In this document: positions 44,090 through 56,889 of the stretch, in pieces
How positions within the stretch are numbered: the first letter of the stretch is position 1
Layout: the number at the start of each line of letters is the position of its first letter
Assembly (NCBI GenBank): GCA_014529385.2
Contig: CM043948.1
Coordinates: 74,858,791-74,918,790, forward strand
Length of the DNA: 60,000 bases
Origin: Adiantum capillus-veneris
Taxonomy: Eukaryota > Streptophyta > Polypodiopsida > Polypodiales > Pteridaceae
Direction of reading: 5' to 3'
Notes under the pieces: generated by a model
Databases searched by the model: none
What the model saw: the letters and a program-made list of their open reading frames with translations, nothing else
Told to the model about the DNA's origin: nothing
Position numbers and translations under genes: made by a program

Positions 44090-45690
44090 TATGCTACACA
44101 TGTGGAATATGTCTCATATATTAATTTTGATACCTTGATCATCCATGTCGGTCTCCTTTGCAAGAAGGAATTTGTGTCAAAATGGCTTAACTAAATTTTA
44201 TGAGCTCATAGACCATATGCTCCACCCCTGTGACTAATACCAAGTGCCATAGTCAAGATTTTGGAAAACATAAGAGAGTTAACTATCTACTTGGTTGCTA
44301 CCTTTGTAGCAACCAGCTATGCTTGACTTCTTCATAAATGAATATTGTATGTGATGAAACCTTCACAAAGAAGTCGTTGGTTGGTATGAGTGAGATGTGT
44401 GTATTTGAAATCCTTGTCCCTAAAAAAAATGATAATCAATGTAACACGAATAGTACATAAGCACCATCAACCTATAGCACCCCTGTGAGACCCTTATGTG
44501 CACTTTGAGCACTCCTTATAACTTAAAAACTTTTTTCTTTAGCAAGAATAATTGTGATAGTCGAAGACCCCTATACTCAATGTCAAACATAATGTATTCG
44601 TATTTCATTGCATCTATTACTTAATAGAATACATGCCATGCATGTACATCAGCAAAATAAATGCCACTTGAATTGGTTTGCTATGGTTCATAACCATGCT
44701 TGATGATAAGAAGAGATATCATCTATTGTGCATATTAAAATGAGGGGTTTCAATTATAAACGAGTCATATTTTGTGCAGAAAGGAAAAATAAATGCCTCA
44801 TAGAAGATCCAAAGCCTTGAAAATGCATACAGGGAAAAATAAATGCCAATAAAAAATCTTTTGTCCCCTTATGCATAATGTCATAAGCACCATAGTGCAA
44901 GAAGGAATAGCTAAAAACTTGTGTACTTATGCATCCTTGTGCATGTCTTGCAAATGTTAATAGGGGATTGATGTTAGTTAGCCTTGCTGATCATCAAATT
45001 TTCAATATCCTCATTTGATATTCGTATCCAAAACATGCTAAAATCATCATCTTTTGTCATCACCTTCATGCCCTTTTTGCAGTACATCGTAAGCTTCATG
45101 CACTTTGCATGGCATGTCATAAACAGAGAAATTGGCAAAATACATGCCTTTCCACAAATCTTGAGATCGTAAATTTGATTGTATCAAACAAAAAATCCAT
45201 AGGGAAGTCCATTAACTTGTTCCTAGGAAGAAAAACATGGGTCCTTTGACTTCTCATACAAGTATCTTCATCTTCCTTTTTCCAAAGTTATTCCCAAAAT
45301 GTGACAAAGGCCTTTTTAAATTTCAAGAAGCCGTCTCGAGGATGTAGGTCCTTTTAGCCTTTTAGACCCGATGCACTTGGCCTTGATCCATGATTGTGTG
45401 AACTTGTAGCCATGCTCAATTACCATCAGGTATGTGGTGTTTTCCTTGATTTGAACTAGCTACATATGGCATTCCATAAAAGCGACATATCTTTGGTTGC
45501 GTTCATTGAAAAATATATATAAGCTCAAGAAAGATCCGGATGAAGAATCACATGTAGGTCTACAATAAGGAAAAATAAAAAAGTTCGAATCTTGTTAATT
45601 TAAAATCTTGAAAAAAATTGCCTTGGTTCAATAATTATAAAGTGAAAATATGCTCCTTGAGTGAGGAGGTTGAATAGATATGGGAACCAG
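44090..45690. other. AT-rich spacer, nothing recognised
   Basis: Short frames only, no motif; it resumes the DNA interrupted at 29208 by the gypsy element. Confidence 0.5.
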
Positions 45691-45862
45691 TGAGTTTTGT
45701 TTTCCATACTCACAATTGTGAGAGGTAGTGTTGTATTAACTCATAAAAGAATGTACATTAAGTCTCAAGCATAGCCAATGCCTTGTGATCCAAGTCAGGT
45801 TGGTTTACAGCTAGTAGCTAGAAGCTCAAAGTTAGCTCTTTCTAAGAATTCAATGTTGAGTA

Positions 45863-46393
45863 CTACTTGCTTCCACTCTTCATAGATTTTGTGTTCTCGT
45901 ATAGATAGTATTTACTCTCTGCTTTCCTGAATGATGTGTTCAAAATTTTCCATTCTTGGGTTTCTTTTGAATACTCAAATCTTTCTTGATTTCCAAGTTT
46001 GAAATAGCAAAAGTAGACAATTTTTGGGCACACCAAAATGGCTTGGTTATTGAGTACCTTCCCTCCTCGAATCAGATCATTCTTGTAAAAGAGGATCCTC
46101 CAAGTCTTGCGCACCCATTTTCAAATTTTACCCACAAGACCTCCTGTGGCTGCGCAAAATCTGAATAGATGGATGGGGGTCTTTGATTGTTGCTTTACAT
46201 CATGAGCATATGCTACTATTCCTTTAGCGTTTACTTTGACCCCTGTTGGTAGATCCCCCCACACCACCTTCAAGATGAAGATATTCATTACGCTAGGCCA
46301 TGAAGGATCCCATATGTTACCGATAACTAGTGCCCACTTTGCCTCAGGCCAGTGTAGTCTCCATCGTTTATTAAGCAATAAGAGCCAGTCCAC
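45863..46393 (-). pseudogene. LINE-C C-terminal zf-RVT-like domain
   Basis: VVWGDLPTGVKVNAKGIVAY corresponds to the (W)xGxLPTGxxLxxRGI motif opening the zf-RVT domain after plant L1 reverse transcriptase. RFCAATGGLVGKIW follows where the Cys cluster is expected, with only one Cys kept. A frameshift near 46115 leads into KTWRILFYKNDLI. Confidence 0.6.
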
Positions 46394-47284
46394 CTTTTAT
46401 CAAAGTTTCATGTAAGTTCCCTTTGTTTTTGATAAAGCATATTTCCTGTTTATGGGCCAATGCTAGGATTTCTAATCAAATTCAGCCTTGTAGATAGGTA
46501 TCATAACATTTCTCAGACCTTTGACCACTCTGGAGTATAGGCTTTCATTGCTTTTAGGTTACATTGGGACGTTAGTTGGCTTGCTTCTAAGCTAGAACTT
46601 AAAAAAATGCATAAATCCTTTATTGTATAGTTTTCTTGCTATTTCTCTCTATAAAGAATTTTATGAAACACCTCCAATCTCAGTGAGCCAATGGTACCAA
46701 TGGGTGATGGAGTTCTTGAAGTATCAAGTTGTCTCCCCCTATTCAAGTGCTTCTGATGCTTTGGGACGCGTATGCACCAGATCGCCTACGATGCCGCCTA
46801 ATTTCACATTTGCCCAGATTGGTGCTAGTAATTTGTTGTGAAATTCTACCCCTTTCCATGGGTGCTCAAGGTAGTAGAGCTTTACCTTGTCCATCATATC
46901 CCATGTCATAGTGGCACATGCCTACTTCTCGTTCGCTATCGACGGCACAAGCTTGGAATATGGGGCCATGCATGAATCATCAGGTTGAGTATTCCAATTC
47001 TGCCATGCTCTTTGGGTTTAGCAACTCGTTCCCATTTTCCCCATTGCCATGGTGTTGCTGATTTGGAATTGTTTTTCCATAAGAAGTGTTTCACTGGTCT
47101 TGGTAATTGCATTTGGACATCTTCAAGATAGGGGAGAAGTAAGGAATCATGAAAAAATCAATTACCTTTGCTCTATTAATTCCCATCTTTTCATTTTGCT
47201 TCTAATTTTGCCCATGACCCACTCAAACTTTTTCTTAGATTCCAACCCCCAAGTGGGGCCTCAATTCGGTGAAAAACCATTCCT

Positions 47285-47990
47285 TTAAAGACCCAACCAA
47301 TCAGAAGGGATAAATGAACCATTTTCTAAAAGGGAGATCAATCTCGTCTTTTCAATGTTGCATTTGGAGTTTGAGTTAGTGGAAAACATTTGCACTATCT
47401 TGAGCACTTTTTGAAGAATATATGAGGTGGCTTTGAAGAATAAGAGGGAGTAATCGACAAAGAGCTTGGCCACGGCTTGTTTGTAATCTAGGAGAGATAG
47501 ACCTTGAATGTACCCTTTCTCAGCCCTTTTCTCAAGCATGGTAGCAAGGGGACGAGAGCTTATTGCAAAGAAAAGAGGGGCCAAAGGGAAACCTTGTTTG
47601 ATTGATCTTTTTGCTTCAAAGGCTCCCACAAGTCTGTCGAGAGAATTTCAAAAGAGCTGCTTGCTCCTAGGGTGTGTACAATCTGACACATATGGGGTCC
47701 AAATCCCACAGCCTGCATGAATTCTTCTATGTACAACCAAGAGAGCTAATCATAAGATCTATCAAAGTTGAGTTGTAGAAGGATACATTTTTTCTTGGTG
47801 AAGTTTACATATTCAATGTTGACCATTGCTACTAGAATGTTGTTGTATATTGACCTTCCTTTAATAAAGCCATGTTGGTGGGGGGTGATTAACTTTTTAG
47901 AGATATCCTTAAAGAAATAACTTCATTGATAATTTGGTACATCACTATCATCATTGTGACAGGCCACTAGAGTTTTTTTGGGAGCAACAC
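47285..47990 (-). pseudogene. LINE-C reverse transcriptase
   Basis: Blocks: FIKGRSIYNNILVAM and LQLNFDRSYD (~47740-47900; the catalytic DFEKAYD equivalent altered to NFDRSYD), AKRSIKQGFPLAPLFFAIS, and LFVDYSLLFF at the catalytic box, where the FADD-type motif has become FVDY. A dead enzyme by sequence. Confidence 0.75.
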
Positions 47991-48241
47991 ACCTATTTAG
48001 GAATAGGCTTGATAATGCCTCTTTTTGCACCGGGATCTAATGAATTCTATAGAACGACTTTGTTAGCCAAGCAAATGATGGGAGTTTTCAAGTTTTCCTA
48101 GAACTCCTTAACAAACTCCATTGTCATTCTGTCTTACACGGTTGACTTCTCCTTTCCCAAGGAGTGTAGGACATGCAAGCATTCATCTGTTGTGATGGTT
48201 TAGTCTAACACGTCCACTTCTACGGGTGCTACAACACACTG

Positions 48242-48601
48242 CTAATACTGCACCTTGTGATTCTTTGACCTCTTTGATTGATTAAATATGGGTTGTCCCC
48301 CTGTAATATGACTTAAGTCATCAACGATAAGATGAGCCATTACAATTGGGTCGTACACTTTGTTTCCTGCCTCATTTGTAATTGAGGTGATGGTACCCCG
48401 ACTCTTTTTGGAATTAAAAGTTTTGAAGGAGTGTACTTGATTGGCAGCTTCAGATTTGTGGTAAATCTCCCTAGATAATAATCTTTCCTTACTTACTTCT
48501 TTGAGTTGGTGTTCAACAAGATTTGATTTAATTTCTATCCATCTCTTGTGGAGTGATTCTTTGACCTTCCCTTCTTGCTTTTTGATGATCAACACCTCCA
48601 T
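48242..48601 (-). pseudogene. LINE-C linker between endonuclease and RT
   Basis: A 119-codon frame with HKRWIEIKSNLVEHQLKEVS, SREIYHKSEAANQVHSFKTF and ITSITNEAGNKVYDP, the position and style of the L1 linker that carries '...I..I....G....'. The stretch 48602-49689 upstream is unreadable and has no recognisable gene. Confidence 0.55.
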
Positions 48602-49689
48602 TACTTCTTGGAGCCTTTGGTGCTTGTCCTCATGGGATGTATTTACCCTCAGACCTATTCTTTTGATCGCCGTTTAAATATTGTGAGTAAAATTTCCCAA
48701 GGTCTTGGATTACCCACATTCACATCCTTTTTGCACTTGCAAGATGCTGTTGTGCATGATTAGGCTTCTAAAGACTGGTTCGAGAGGTGTTTCCCCATGA
48801 CTAGATTCTTCTTTTTTCCTTTAGGGAATATAGTTTCTCCTTTGATTCCTCCCAATTTGATTGATATTGGTAAATGATATGATAACCTCTAGGAAGTAAG
48901 AGCTTCATTTAACTAACGGGGGCAACCAATAGCTTGATGGGAGAAATAGCATATGTTGAGTCTAGAGGTTGTGTGTTAGCATATTGAAGGCTTCTGTAAG
49001 TAAAGCCTGGTCCCCCCAAGATTCACCATGGAAAACTTATCGCACCACGTAAGTGCCAAGTTACATAAACGTATAAGTTACGGGAAGGCCCCCAATAATT
49101 TATCTCCCAAGCCGAAAAATAAGGGAGGGGGGTATCATATTTAGGGGGGGGGGGGACCTAACCTCGGTTGATTACTTGTAATGATTGGTCATGGATGTCA
49201 CTAGAACTCCATTGAATTTAGGGAAAGTTTTTTATCAAGTCACACATCAAATTTTGCATCAAGACGGTCATAGAAAAGGGCTGATTTGGACTAAGCCAAG
49301 GGTTGATTTACGCCAGCTTTGGATGGGTCAAAATTGGAGAGTAGCCAAAGTGCAGGATGATCAGGCACATAGTTTGAAATTCAAACTAAGACACATTGAA
49401 GGTACATCTTATTATCAATAGAAGTGGTTACTTAGTACATTGCTAGTCACTATGCTACACACTCTTTGACTAGTTTTACTCCATTAGATCATATTAGACC
49501 TAAATTTTATATGTAAGATAGGGGTATGAGCTCATTGATTATCGTATAAGCGTAGAAAGGGGGTTCATATTCCCTGATATGAGTTGTATATAGAGGATTT
49601 TTCAAAATTGTTTGCTCCTAGGTGGCGTCCCATTTTGTATATAGAGTGAATCCCATGGGAACCCCATTGACCGAAGGACCACGGATCCA

Positions 49690-49881
49690 TCATTTTCTAC
49701 TTCTCTCATAGGCTTTCCCATTTGAGTTTTCCAATTTTATTAAGAGCCTAGACGATTGTGTCTTGTCTTTCCTAGATTCTACCATATTAAAGTCCTCCAT
49801 GCACCAATCTCCCCCAAGTGGGGGATATCTAAGATCCATCCATAGTTTTACTCTCCTTGACATTACATGGGCTGTACACAT
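49690..49881 (-). pseudogene. LINE-C endonuclease, central part
   Basis: WCMEDFNMVESRKDKTQSSR is the GGDFNMVE.. motif of AP-like LINE endonucleases, with the Gly altered (MEDFN). The copia-3 insertion lies ~150 bases upstream. Confidence 0.65.
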
Positions 49882-50449
49882 TGATAATGGTAAGCAATTG
49901 CCCTGCCCATTTGATCTTTACTCTTAGAATTCTCCGAGAAGTGTGGTTCATGACTACCTGAGTTTGAGGTCTTTATCTACCATGGAAAGAACGCCACTAA
50001 ATCCATCACTTCTTTCTCTGTAAAATAATAGCTTCTTCTAGAGTGCACAATGTGTGTGGAGTACGAGGGAGAAGAAGAGAAGACACAGAAAGTGGGTGGA
50101 GCTTAGTGAGGATAACGATGCCTCATAGCTCCTTATTCTATTGAATTTTAAAGAATAAGGTTGGTAATGGGATAGTAAGTTTGTGGGCATCTAGCTAGTT
50201 GTCTTGAACCCCAACAATTTCCCACTTAAAGGCCAACATGGCCAAAGGGGCCTATGTATGTACAATTTATACAACCATGAAGCATTCTAGTGGCTTCATG
50301 CTACACCCATCATCTCAATGCAATGTGTAATCTTCTCTAAGGCTAGGTTCTTTGTGAGAGCAAATTGCAACATACTCTACCTCTATGGTGGAAGACAAAG
50401 TGCAATCATCTAGACATGATCTCCATGACATGCCTACCCCAACAAATAA

Positions 50450-51110
50450 GAATACATAGCTAGTCGTGGATCTTCAACTATCCATACAACCCACATAGTC
50501 CACATCCGTGTAACCAATTACGGATGCATCATTGTTCCCAAACTGTAAGAACTTGCTTGATATACCCTTAAGGTATCTCATAATGTGCTTCACTACCTCC
50601 CAATGCTTCTTGCTAGGATTTGCCATAAATCTACTAACCACTCGTACTACAAATGCAATGTTTGGTCTAGTGGCAACCATGGCATACATAAGACTACCTA
50701 TTACTGAAGAATATGGTACCTTGGTCATTTTTTCTTTCTCAACATCAAATTTGGGAGCGTCATTCTTGCTAAGTTTTTCATGTGCTTGCATTGGGGTACT
50801 TGATGTAGCTTTTGTCCCCTACATATCAAAATGTTTGGACCTTGTGGAGATACATTTTATGAGATAACTCCAACATTCCATGTTTTCTATCCCTTTTAAT
50901 ACATATACCAAGAAAGTGACTTGCATCTCCTAAATCCTTCATAGAAAATTGCATACTAAGTAACTTTTTTAAGATGGTAGTCTGATCTTTAGACTTCTCA
51001 GCAATGAGCATGTCATTGCCATAAAGTATCAAGATGATAAATGAACCATCGTTCAAATTAGTGACCAACAAATAGTCTAACAGTGGATGAAGATTCTCAA
51101 GGGCATGAGA
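50450..51110 (-). pseudogene. copia-3 reverse transcriptase / RNase H remnant
   Basis: DGSFIILILYGNDMLIAEKS is the copia catalytic block with YVDD changed to YGND. FSMKDLGDASHFLGICIKRD follows, then in a second frame VPYSSVIGSLMYAMVATRPN, HWEVVKHIMRYLKGISS and GYTDVDYVGCMDS. The RT upstream of the catalytic box is largely missing. Confidence 0.82.
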
Positions 51111-51274
51111 GAATCACGTATATCTCCTCAGTGCCTGACTGTTGGACTCTGCTAACTCTCTAGAGGAGCACTACTAGTGGTAGGAACATCACTAGCAGAT
51201 TGAGCTATTTGTTTGACTTCACATGAGGCTACATCCTTGAATCTGATCGTGAAATATTCAACCTCTTTGATAGG

Positions 51275-52150
51275 CTATCTATGCATCTTTGACTCATTGA
51301 AGATAACTTGTAAGCTGCTAATGACTTTTCTAGATTTTGGGTGCCAAAGAGGATAACCCATTTGTCCATCTACACAATATCCAATGAAGATGCATTTGTG
51401 TGATTTGGGATCTAGCTTCTTGCACATCTCTTTAGAGACATGTGAAAATGCCTTACACCCAAATACATATAATCTATTGTAGTTTGGCTTCTTGCTAGTC
51501 CATGTCTCATGCAGAATCTTATAGTTCAATGGCAAATACTACGTGATTGATTGATGATGTAAATTTTGCTGACATAATAGCCTCTCCCCAGAACTCTAGA
51601 TGTAATTTTTCCATAGATAACATGGTTGTGACTCTCTCCTGAGTTGTCCTATTCATATTCTCAACAATGCCATTCTAAGAATGTGTGTACAACATAGTAA
51701 ATTGTTGTCTAATGCCTCTTTTGCTACGAAAAATTATAGAACTCAGTGGAGACGTACTCTCCCTCATTAGCAGAGCACAAAAACTTCAACTTCTTGCCTG
51801 ATTGATTCTCTACCATTGCAAGGAATTTTTGAAACGTAACAAAACGTTTGTCTTTACTCTTCAAGAGGTAGACCCATCTTTTGAGTAGAGTCATCTATGA
51901 ATATTAGAAAATATAGTGCCCCCCTCAAGATGTATGTCGCATAGGCCCACATAAATCACTATGTACCAAGTCTAAAGAATCTCTTAACTCTCTATTCAAT
52001 GATGAAGTGGTAAACCTAGTCTGTTTATTATAAATGCAATGCTCACACAAACTAAAATCAGAGTAGTTTAAGATAGGTAAGTAGCCCAACTGTTGAAGTT
52101 GTTTCGCTCCTTTCTAACTCATATGACCAAGCCGGCTATGCCACAACTCA
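51275..52150 (-). pseudogene. copia-3 integrase remnant
   Basis: The frame 51275-51535 reads TWTSKKPNYNRLYVFGCKAF, CIFIGYCVDGQMGYPLWHP and SLQVIFNE, the integrase C-terminal region of copia. Upstream, to ~52150, fragments corresponding to the DDE core (a stop-ridden SANEGEY-like block near 51760) and the LGHMS pre-integrase block can be followed only in pieces. Confidence 0.75.
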
Positions 52151-52729
52151 ATAGAAGGCAACTTGACAAAGTAAATGGAATTTCTTGCATAGAGAGACAT
52201 ACAAAGAGTAAAATGAGCCATTATTTTGGCCCTTTAAGATGACCAAATTTCCCTTGCAAATGATTCAAGAACCATTGCCAAAAAATTTAGTATATCCCAA
52301 ATCATCAAGCTGACCAGCTCACAATAAGCTCCTAGTAAACTTTGGTACATGTTTGACACCTCAAAACATCAATTTGGTGTTGTTATACGTGCATAGATTC
52401 ACATCTTCAATGCCACAAATATCAAGCTTATAAGAGTCACTGAACTTGACTAAACCATGCATTGGATCATAATTGGAGAACCATTTCCTATGGGGAAAAA
52501 CATGGAAATCAAAACTTGAGTAAATGATTCAATTTTGTACATAACACTCATCAAGAACCAATAATGCATTTGGACTCAAATCAACAATGAATATCAAGAC
52601 ATCTAATGTCTATGTCATGCCAGGAACAAGAGTTGTTGGTGGAGACTCAACTACATTGAGCTCCTCAATATTCACATTGTTCTTAGGACGTTCACACTTG
52701 ACAATGGCTTTACACTTTTCACGTTGCAA

Positions 52730-53520
52730 AATGTAAACATCTTTTTTCAAATGGCCTTTCTTGTGGCGATTATAGCACTTCACATTTCATAGGTCACGTC
52801 CATGACTTTTGCTACGAGCATTCTTGCAATTTTGTGACCGATCGCGACTACAATTGTGACCTCTTTGCCTTGGATGACAATCACCGACCATTTATGCATC
52901 ACCATGCCCAATAGTGTTAAGAGACTGACGTCTAATCTTATTCATAAGTAAAGCACTAGTAACATCACTAAAAACAAGCTTGCCTTTAGGGACAGAGTTA
53001 TTAATGGGAGTGTTAAATGTGTCCCGCAACAAAGTCACAGAACATAGCAAGAAAATGGCTTTCACTCCATCATTGAAATTGAGTCCCTTAGATATAAGCT
53101 GCAAAAACAAACCATTGAGCTCATTCAAGCATGAATTAACATTGCTACCCTCTTTCATGTTCAAAACATGAGCCTTTATATAAGAAAAACTTTACTCAAT
53201 GCACTCTTGACATCCCAAGCTGAGCATAAGGACTCCCATAATTCCTTTGGAGTGGTCTTGTGCATAATCATTAAAAAAAATAGACTCACCAAGGTACAAG
53301 CGAATGGTTGCCATAGCACTAGCATCAAGTTCCTCCCACTGAGGACCATCAGTGTAAACACCTTCTTTACACTCTTTTAATGGCATTGCAAGGCCCTTAT
53401 ATTGACTAAAACATTATGCATATGTTGCTTCTATATAGTGAATTTTGTGCCATCAAACTTCTTGGTATAATGCTTTTTTTTCTCAGAAGGTCCAACCTTG
53501 AGTGGAAAGAGCAAATGCAA
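52730..53520 (-). pseudogene. copia-3 gag
   Basis: Gag fragments: KFDGTKFTI near 53430-53460, KELWESLCSAWDVKSALSK, then a 90-codon frame NVNSCLNELNGLFLQLISKG and PKGKLVFSDVTSALLMNKIR. The zinc knuckle near 52735-52785 reads CYNRHKKGHLKKDV: the second and fourth metal ligands (Cys) are lost. Confidence 0.75.
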
Positions 53521-53529
53521 GAGAGTGAG

Positions 53530-54917
53530 ACTAGGAATTTATGGTGAAATTTTGACAGAGCATCCTCTATACAGAGATTAAAATCTCAAGAAAAAAAATC
53601 GATGCATAAACTATAAAACAATATTGGTAGGGTATCAACTTGCTAAAAAAACATATCAAAAAAGACTTTCAACTTGGTGTCAAAGCACCTCTTCCCTTCT
53701 ATACATATCCTATGACAAGTCCATGAGTGGGAATCTCCAGAAACCTAATCCACCTCACATTGGTTAACCTGGCCCCTAGTGCTTGGCTTCACAAAACCTC
53801 ACAAAACGACCCTCACAAACGGCTATGCAAACATGACTAGCCACAATCTCAAAAAGAGCTCTAGTCTTAGAAATAGATGGGACTGCCAAAACAAGCCAAA
53901 ATAGGCTCCACAAGGGCGTACATAGGCAATATCTGCAACACAATGTACATATGTCATGAAATCACTCCAAAATGCGATGTATGTGCTCAAACAGGTGCCA
54001 AAAAATGTGCAAGGAAAAAACCACAGAACTCAACTTTGCGTGGAGAGCAAAATGCTATCAACAGAGATCACAACACAAAATCTGTGCCAACATATTCATA
54101 AAACTCCCACTAGAAGTGAAATGATTGTCGCCACCACAAAGGTGCTCGCATATTCAATGTGTTAAAAGAACCTGTGACTATCCCTGTGCATGTAGATTTG
54201 TATCTGAAACTCATTTGAAAGTTATTTGAGAAGCCGTCAATAGCTATGCATGAGCAATACCACAGAGAACATATGTCATGGCAAAAACACACATATGGAA
54301 ATCCAACAAATTTCTCTAAAAAACAAATAGAACTGCCGCTAATGGAAATTTGTAACTTGCCTCGCACTCCCGACAAACTATCTCTCTGTCTTGCTCTCTA
54401 CAATGTCAGAGAGTGTGTGAAAGTTTGTAGTCGATGTCATCGAAGTTGGTGCTGATGCAAGGTGTCACTCCTCTAGAGGCACCTCACCCATGCACATTGA
54501 TGTTGAAGGAGAAGTCGATGTCGCAAGCTCAAAAAACGAGTTTTTATGTCAAAAAAACATTGTGTGTCAATGCCAAAGACCAATGGGATGAAAGGATATC
54601 AATTGTTAAAAACCCAAATTGATGTTGTAGTAGCTAAGAAGCATCAAGAGTCAAATCCCATGACAAAAACGTCAATTGAAAACTACCTTGTGTTGTGCTA
54701 CTCAAATGGAGATTCTAAGAGCATAAATGACTTTGAAAAGGGGGTAAAACCTCAAGACACCTGCTTCAAGGGGGATAAAAACTTAGGATACCTAGGCCAA
54801 GGGGGGTAAAACCTTAGGACACCTGGTGGAAATACTTTCGGCACGACATAGAAGCTGCAATAACAAACAAAATCAAAATCCAGCTTGAAATTACGCATAA
54901 GCATGGGTGCAAATTTC

Positions 54918-54968
<51 letters not shown>

Positions 54969-55010
54969 CCCCCCCCCCCCCCACATGAGCCCTCCACAAG
55001 ACCTCTACTT
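53530..55010. other. copia-3 leader region, no gene
   Basis: About 1.5 kb between gag and the primer-binding site, against ~75 bases in copia-1. It contains a three-copy 31-base repeat at 54734-54831, (CT)n at 54918-54964 and poly-C at 54966-54982. Short plus-strand frames have no motif. It may include a separate insertion. Confidence 0.5.
54734..54831. repeat. Three-copy 31-base tandem repeat
   Basis: CAAGGGGGATAAAACCTTAG-type units followed by GACACCTGG occur three times head to tail, each differing at a few positions. Confidence 0.8.
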
Positions 55011-55026
55011 TGAGCTCTGATACCAG
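55010..55026 (-). promoter_or_regulatory. copia-3 primer-binding site (initiator Met tRNA)
   Basis: TGGTATCAGAGCTCAAAG on the minus strand, two bases from the 5' LTR. Confidence 0.88.
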
Positions 55027-55563
55027 TTGTAGAGTGCCGATGTGTGTGGAGTGCAAGGGAGAAGAAGAGTAGATACACAGAGTGAGTGGATCTCAGTGAG
55101 GATAATGATGCCTCACAACTCCTTATTCTATTGACTATTAAAGAATAAGGTTAGTGATGGGTTAATAAGTTACGGGGATTTCAACCAATTGGCATGAACC
55201 CCAACACTTCTTTCCAAACACTCACTTCCTACTACTTGTGGATGTTCTTGGATAGCCCAGTAGTTAATGCTCCTTTCTTTCCTTGAAATGTCCTAAAAGA
55301 AGGCATGCTTTTTGCAAGATTCAATGCCCTTCACATTCCATGACTACACAGTTAGTTCCTCCATCATTGAGAGAGCGGCACAAACTCCTCCACCTCAAGG
55401 GGGGATTCCTCTGATTTCTCGCTTTGACAATCGTCTTCCATGAGCCCCCCCCCGCCCCCCTTCTGAGGTTCTTCATGGCAACCTCACTCTTGGAAGAACC
55501 CATCTTGGTAATCCTAGAGTCCTTAGGAATTGCATCTTGAAGCACATAAAACAGTCTCTTTTA

Positions 55564-56079
55564 CTATTTTGGAGCCTTTGTTTTGTATGGTGAATTATCT
55601 TTGTGTTGCCAGCGGCTTGTGCCTGTGATTAAAGCACTTGCACGAGATGTTGGAAACTTTTTTCCACCCATCATCTTCCCTTCCTTTAGCCATGACAATA
55701 GAGTATGAGTTAGGTAGCAAGGATCTTGTGATTTATCTTTTGGTACAAACGTAGGAGGACATATCATGATGGTGTCATGGTTCATCATGTTTTCGTAGCA
55801 TGTATCATTCACAATAAGAATCCTCAAAGCAAGACATTCTAGTTTACGTGATAGTAGATCAGTGATTCCATTCATAAAGACTTGTTTTTCATTACTGTCC
55901 TGCTTCTTTCTCACATTAGTGAGATTGAATGGCATTCTAGTACAATCTGATTGGAACAGTTTCTCTTTCCAAAACTTTGAGCACATAGATTGAAAGAAAC
56001 CCTTCATCACCATTTGGATGTTTCTCAGTGTGCAACTTGACCACATGCACATATAACACATGCTGTCACATTTTGGCAA
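55564..56079 (-). pseudogene. 171-codon frame, possibly LINE-C ORF1
   Basis: The longest clean frame in this half of LINE-C. It starts CDSMCYMCMWSSC (Cys-rich), continues VMKGFFQSMCSKFWKEKLFQ and ERKLECLALRILIV-like hydrophobic stretches (actual: SRKLECLALRILIV) and ends in a basic tail. It lies immediately upstream of the endonuclease start, where ORF1 belongs, but I do not see a DUF4283 signature or a canonical knuckle, so the assignment is positional. Confidence 0.35.
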
Positions 56080-56548
56080 AAAGTAAAATGGATGTAGCTT
56101 GATGATGTAGAAGGTGTCACGGTCATGGCCTCCCTTGTAAACCTCACACCAAGGGAAACCTCCTACATCTAGAGGGAAACTTGTCTACGTGTATATGCTC
56201 AATAGCACCCTAGTCATGTCCAACATGTGGACTTTCAGGTGTAGATTTGGGAAGGGGTTGGAACTGTCATCACCTTCAATGGGAGAGGCATCATTATATC
56301 CTTTATCACGACACTTCTTCACAAAAATCATCCTACACGTCCTGACTTTCACATGTCGCCTAGAGTTTTGTTTAGTTGCACATCATTTATCAGAAACCAT
56401 ATATATCACGTGCGTTCAAATGGTATTAAGAACTCATGTCACCTTCTTTGCAAGTAAAAGAATTTATATTTTATGCATTAAAATACCCCTCCTTTTGAAC
56501 TCATGATGTACACTAAATTTTTTTGAGATGCTCTTGCTCTTGTACACA

Positions 56549-56719
<171 letters not shown>

Positions 56720-56889
56720 TTGTTTTCCCCCTAGACAAACTCCCTAGCTCGAAGGGATTTCTAATATGTGGTAGTTCTCATGTTGGAGAAGCAAAAGATA
56801 ACGATGGGCATGCAAATTCACCAACTTTGGAGCTAAGAAAGCTTTACACTTCTCAAACAAATGAAAAACACATACATTTTTTTAAATTT

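Larger units (their letters stand above)
50037..55206 (-). mobile_element. Ty1/copia retrotransposon copia-3, short LTRs
   Basis: LTRs of 180 and 179 bases (50037-50216, 55028-55206), ending in CCCCAACA. CTTCT flanks the element at 50032-50036 and 55207-55211. The left LTR opens TCTAGAG where the right has TGTAGAG. The polypurine tract TTTAAGTGGGAAAT lies beside the left LTR and the primer-binding site TGGTATCAGAGC beside the right. Different family from copia-1/2. Strongly decayed, with gag, integrase, RT and RNase H remnants, and an unusually long ~1.5 kb leader between the 5' LTR and gag. Confidence 0.9.
45700..56080 (-). mobile_element. LINE-C: L1-type LINE, decayed, split by copia-3
   Basis: Read on the minus strand from the right: an ORF1-like frame (55564-56079), the start of the endonuclease (~55212-55345, ending RSINYWAIQEHPQ), the copia-3 insertion, then endonuclease (49690-49881), linker (48242-48601), RT (47285-47990) and the C-terminal zf-RVT-type region (45863-46393). 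CTTCT borders the insert on both sides, so both halves were once contiguous. Heavy frameshift decay. The 3' end is placed near 45700 by partial similarity to a second copy at ~56890-57050; both ends are approximate. Confidence 0.65.

Noticed and set aside
53877-54809. Plus-strand frames in the copia-3 leader
   Set aside because: Short, overlapping and without recognisable motifs; no splice-consistent model could be built.
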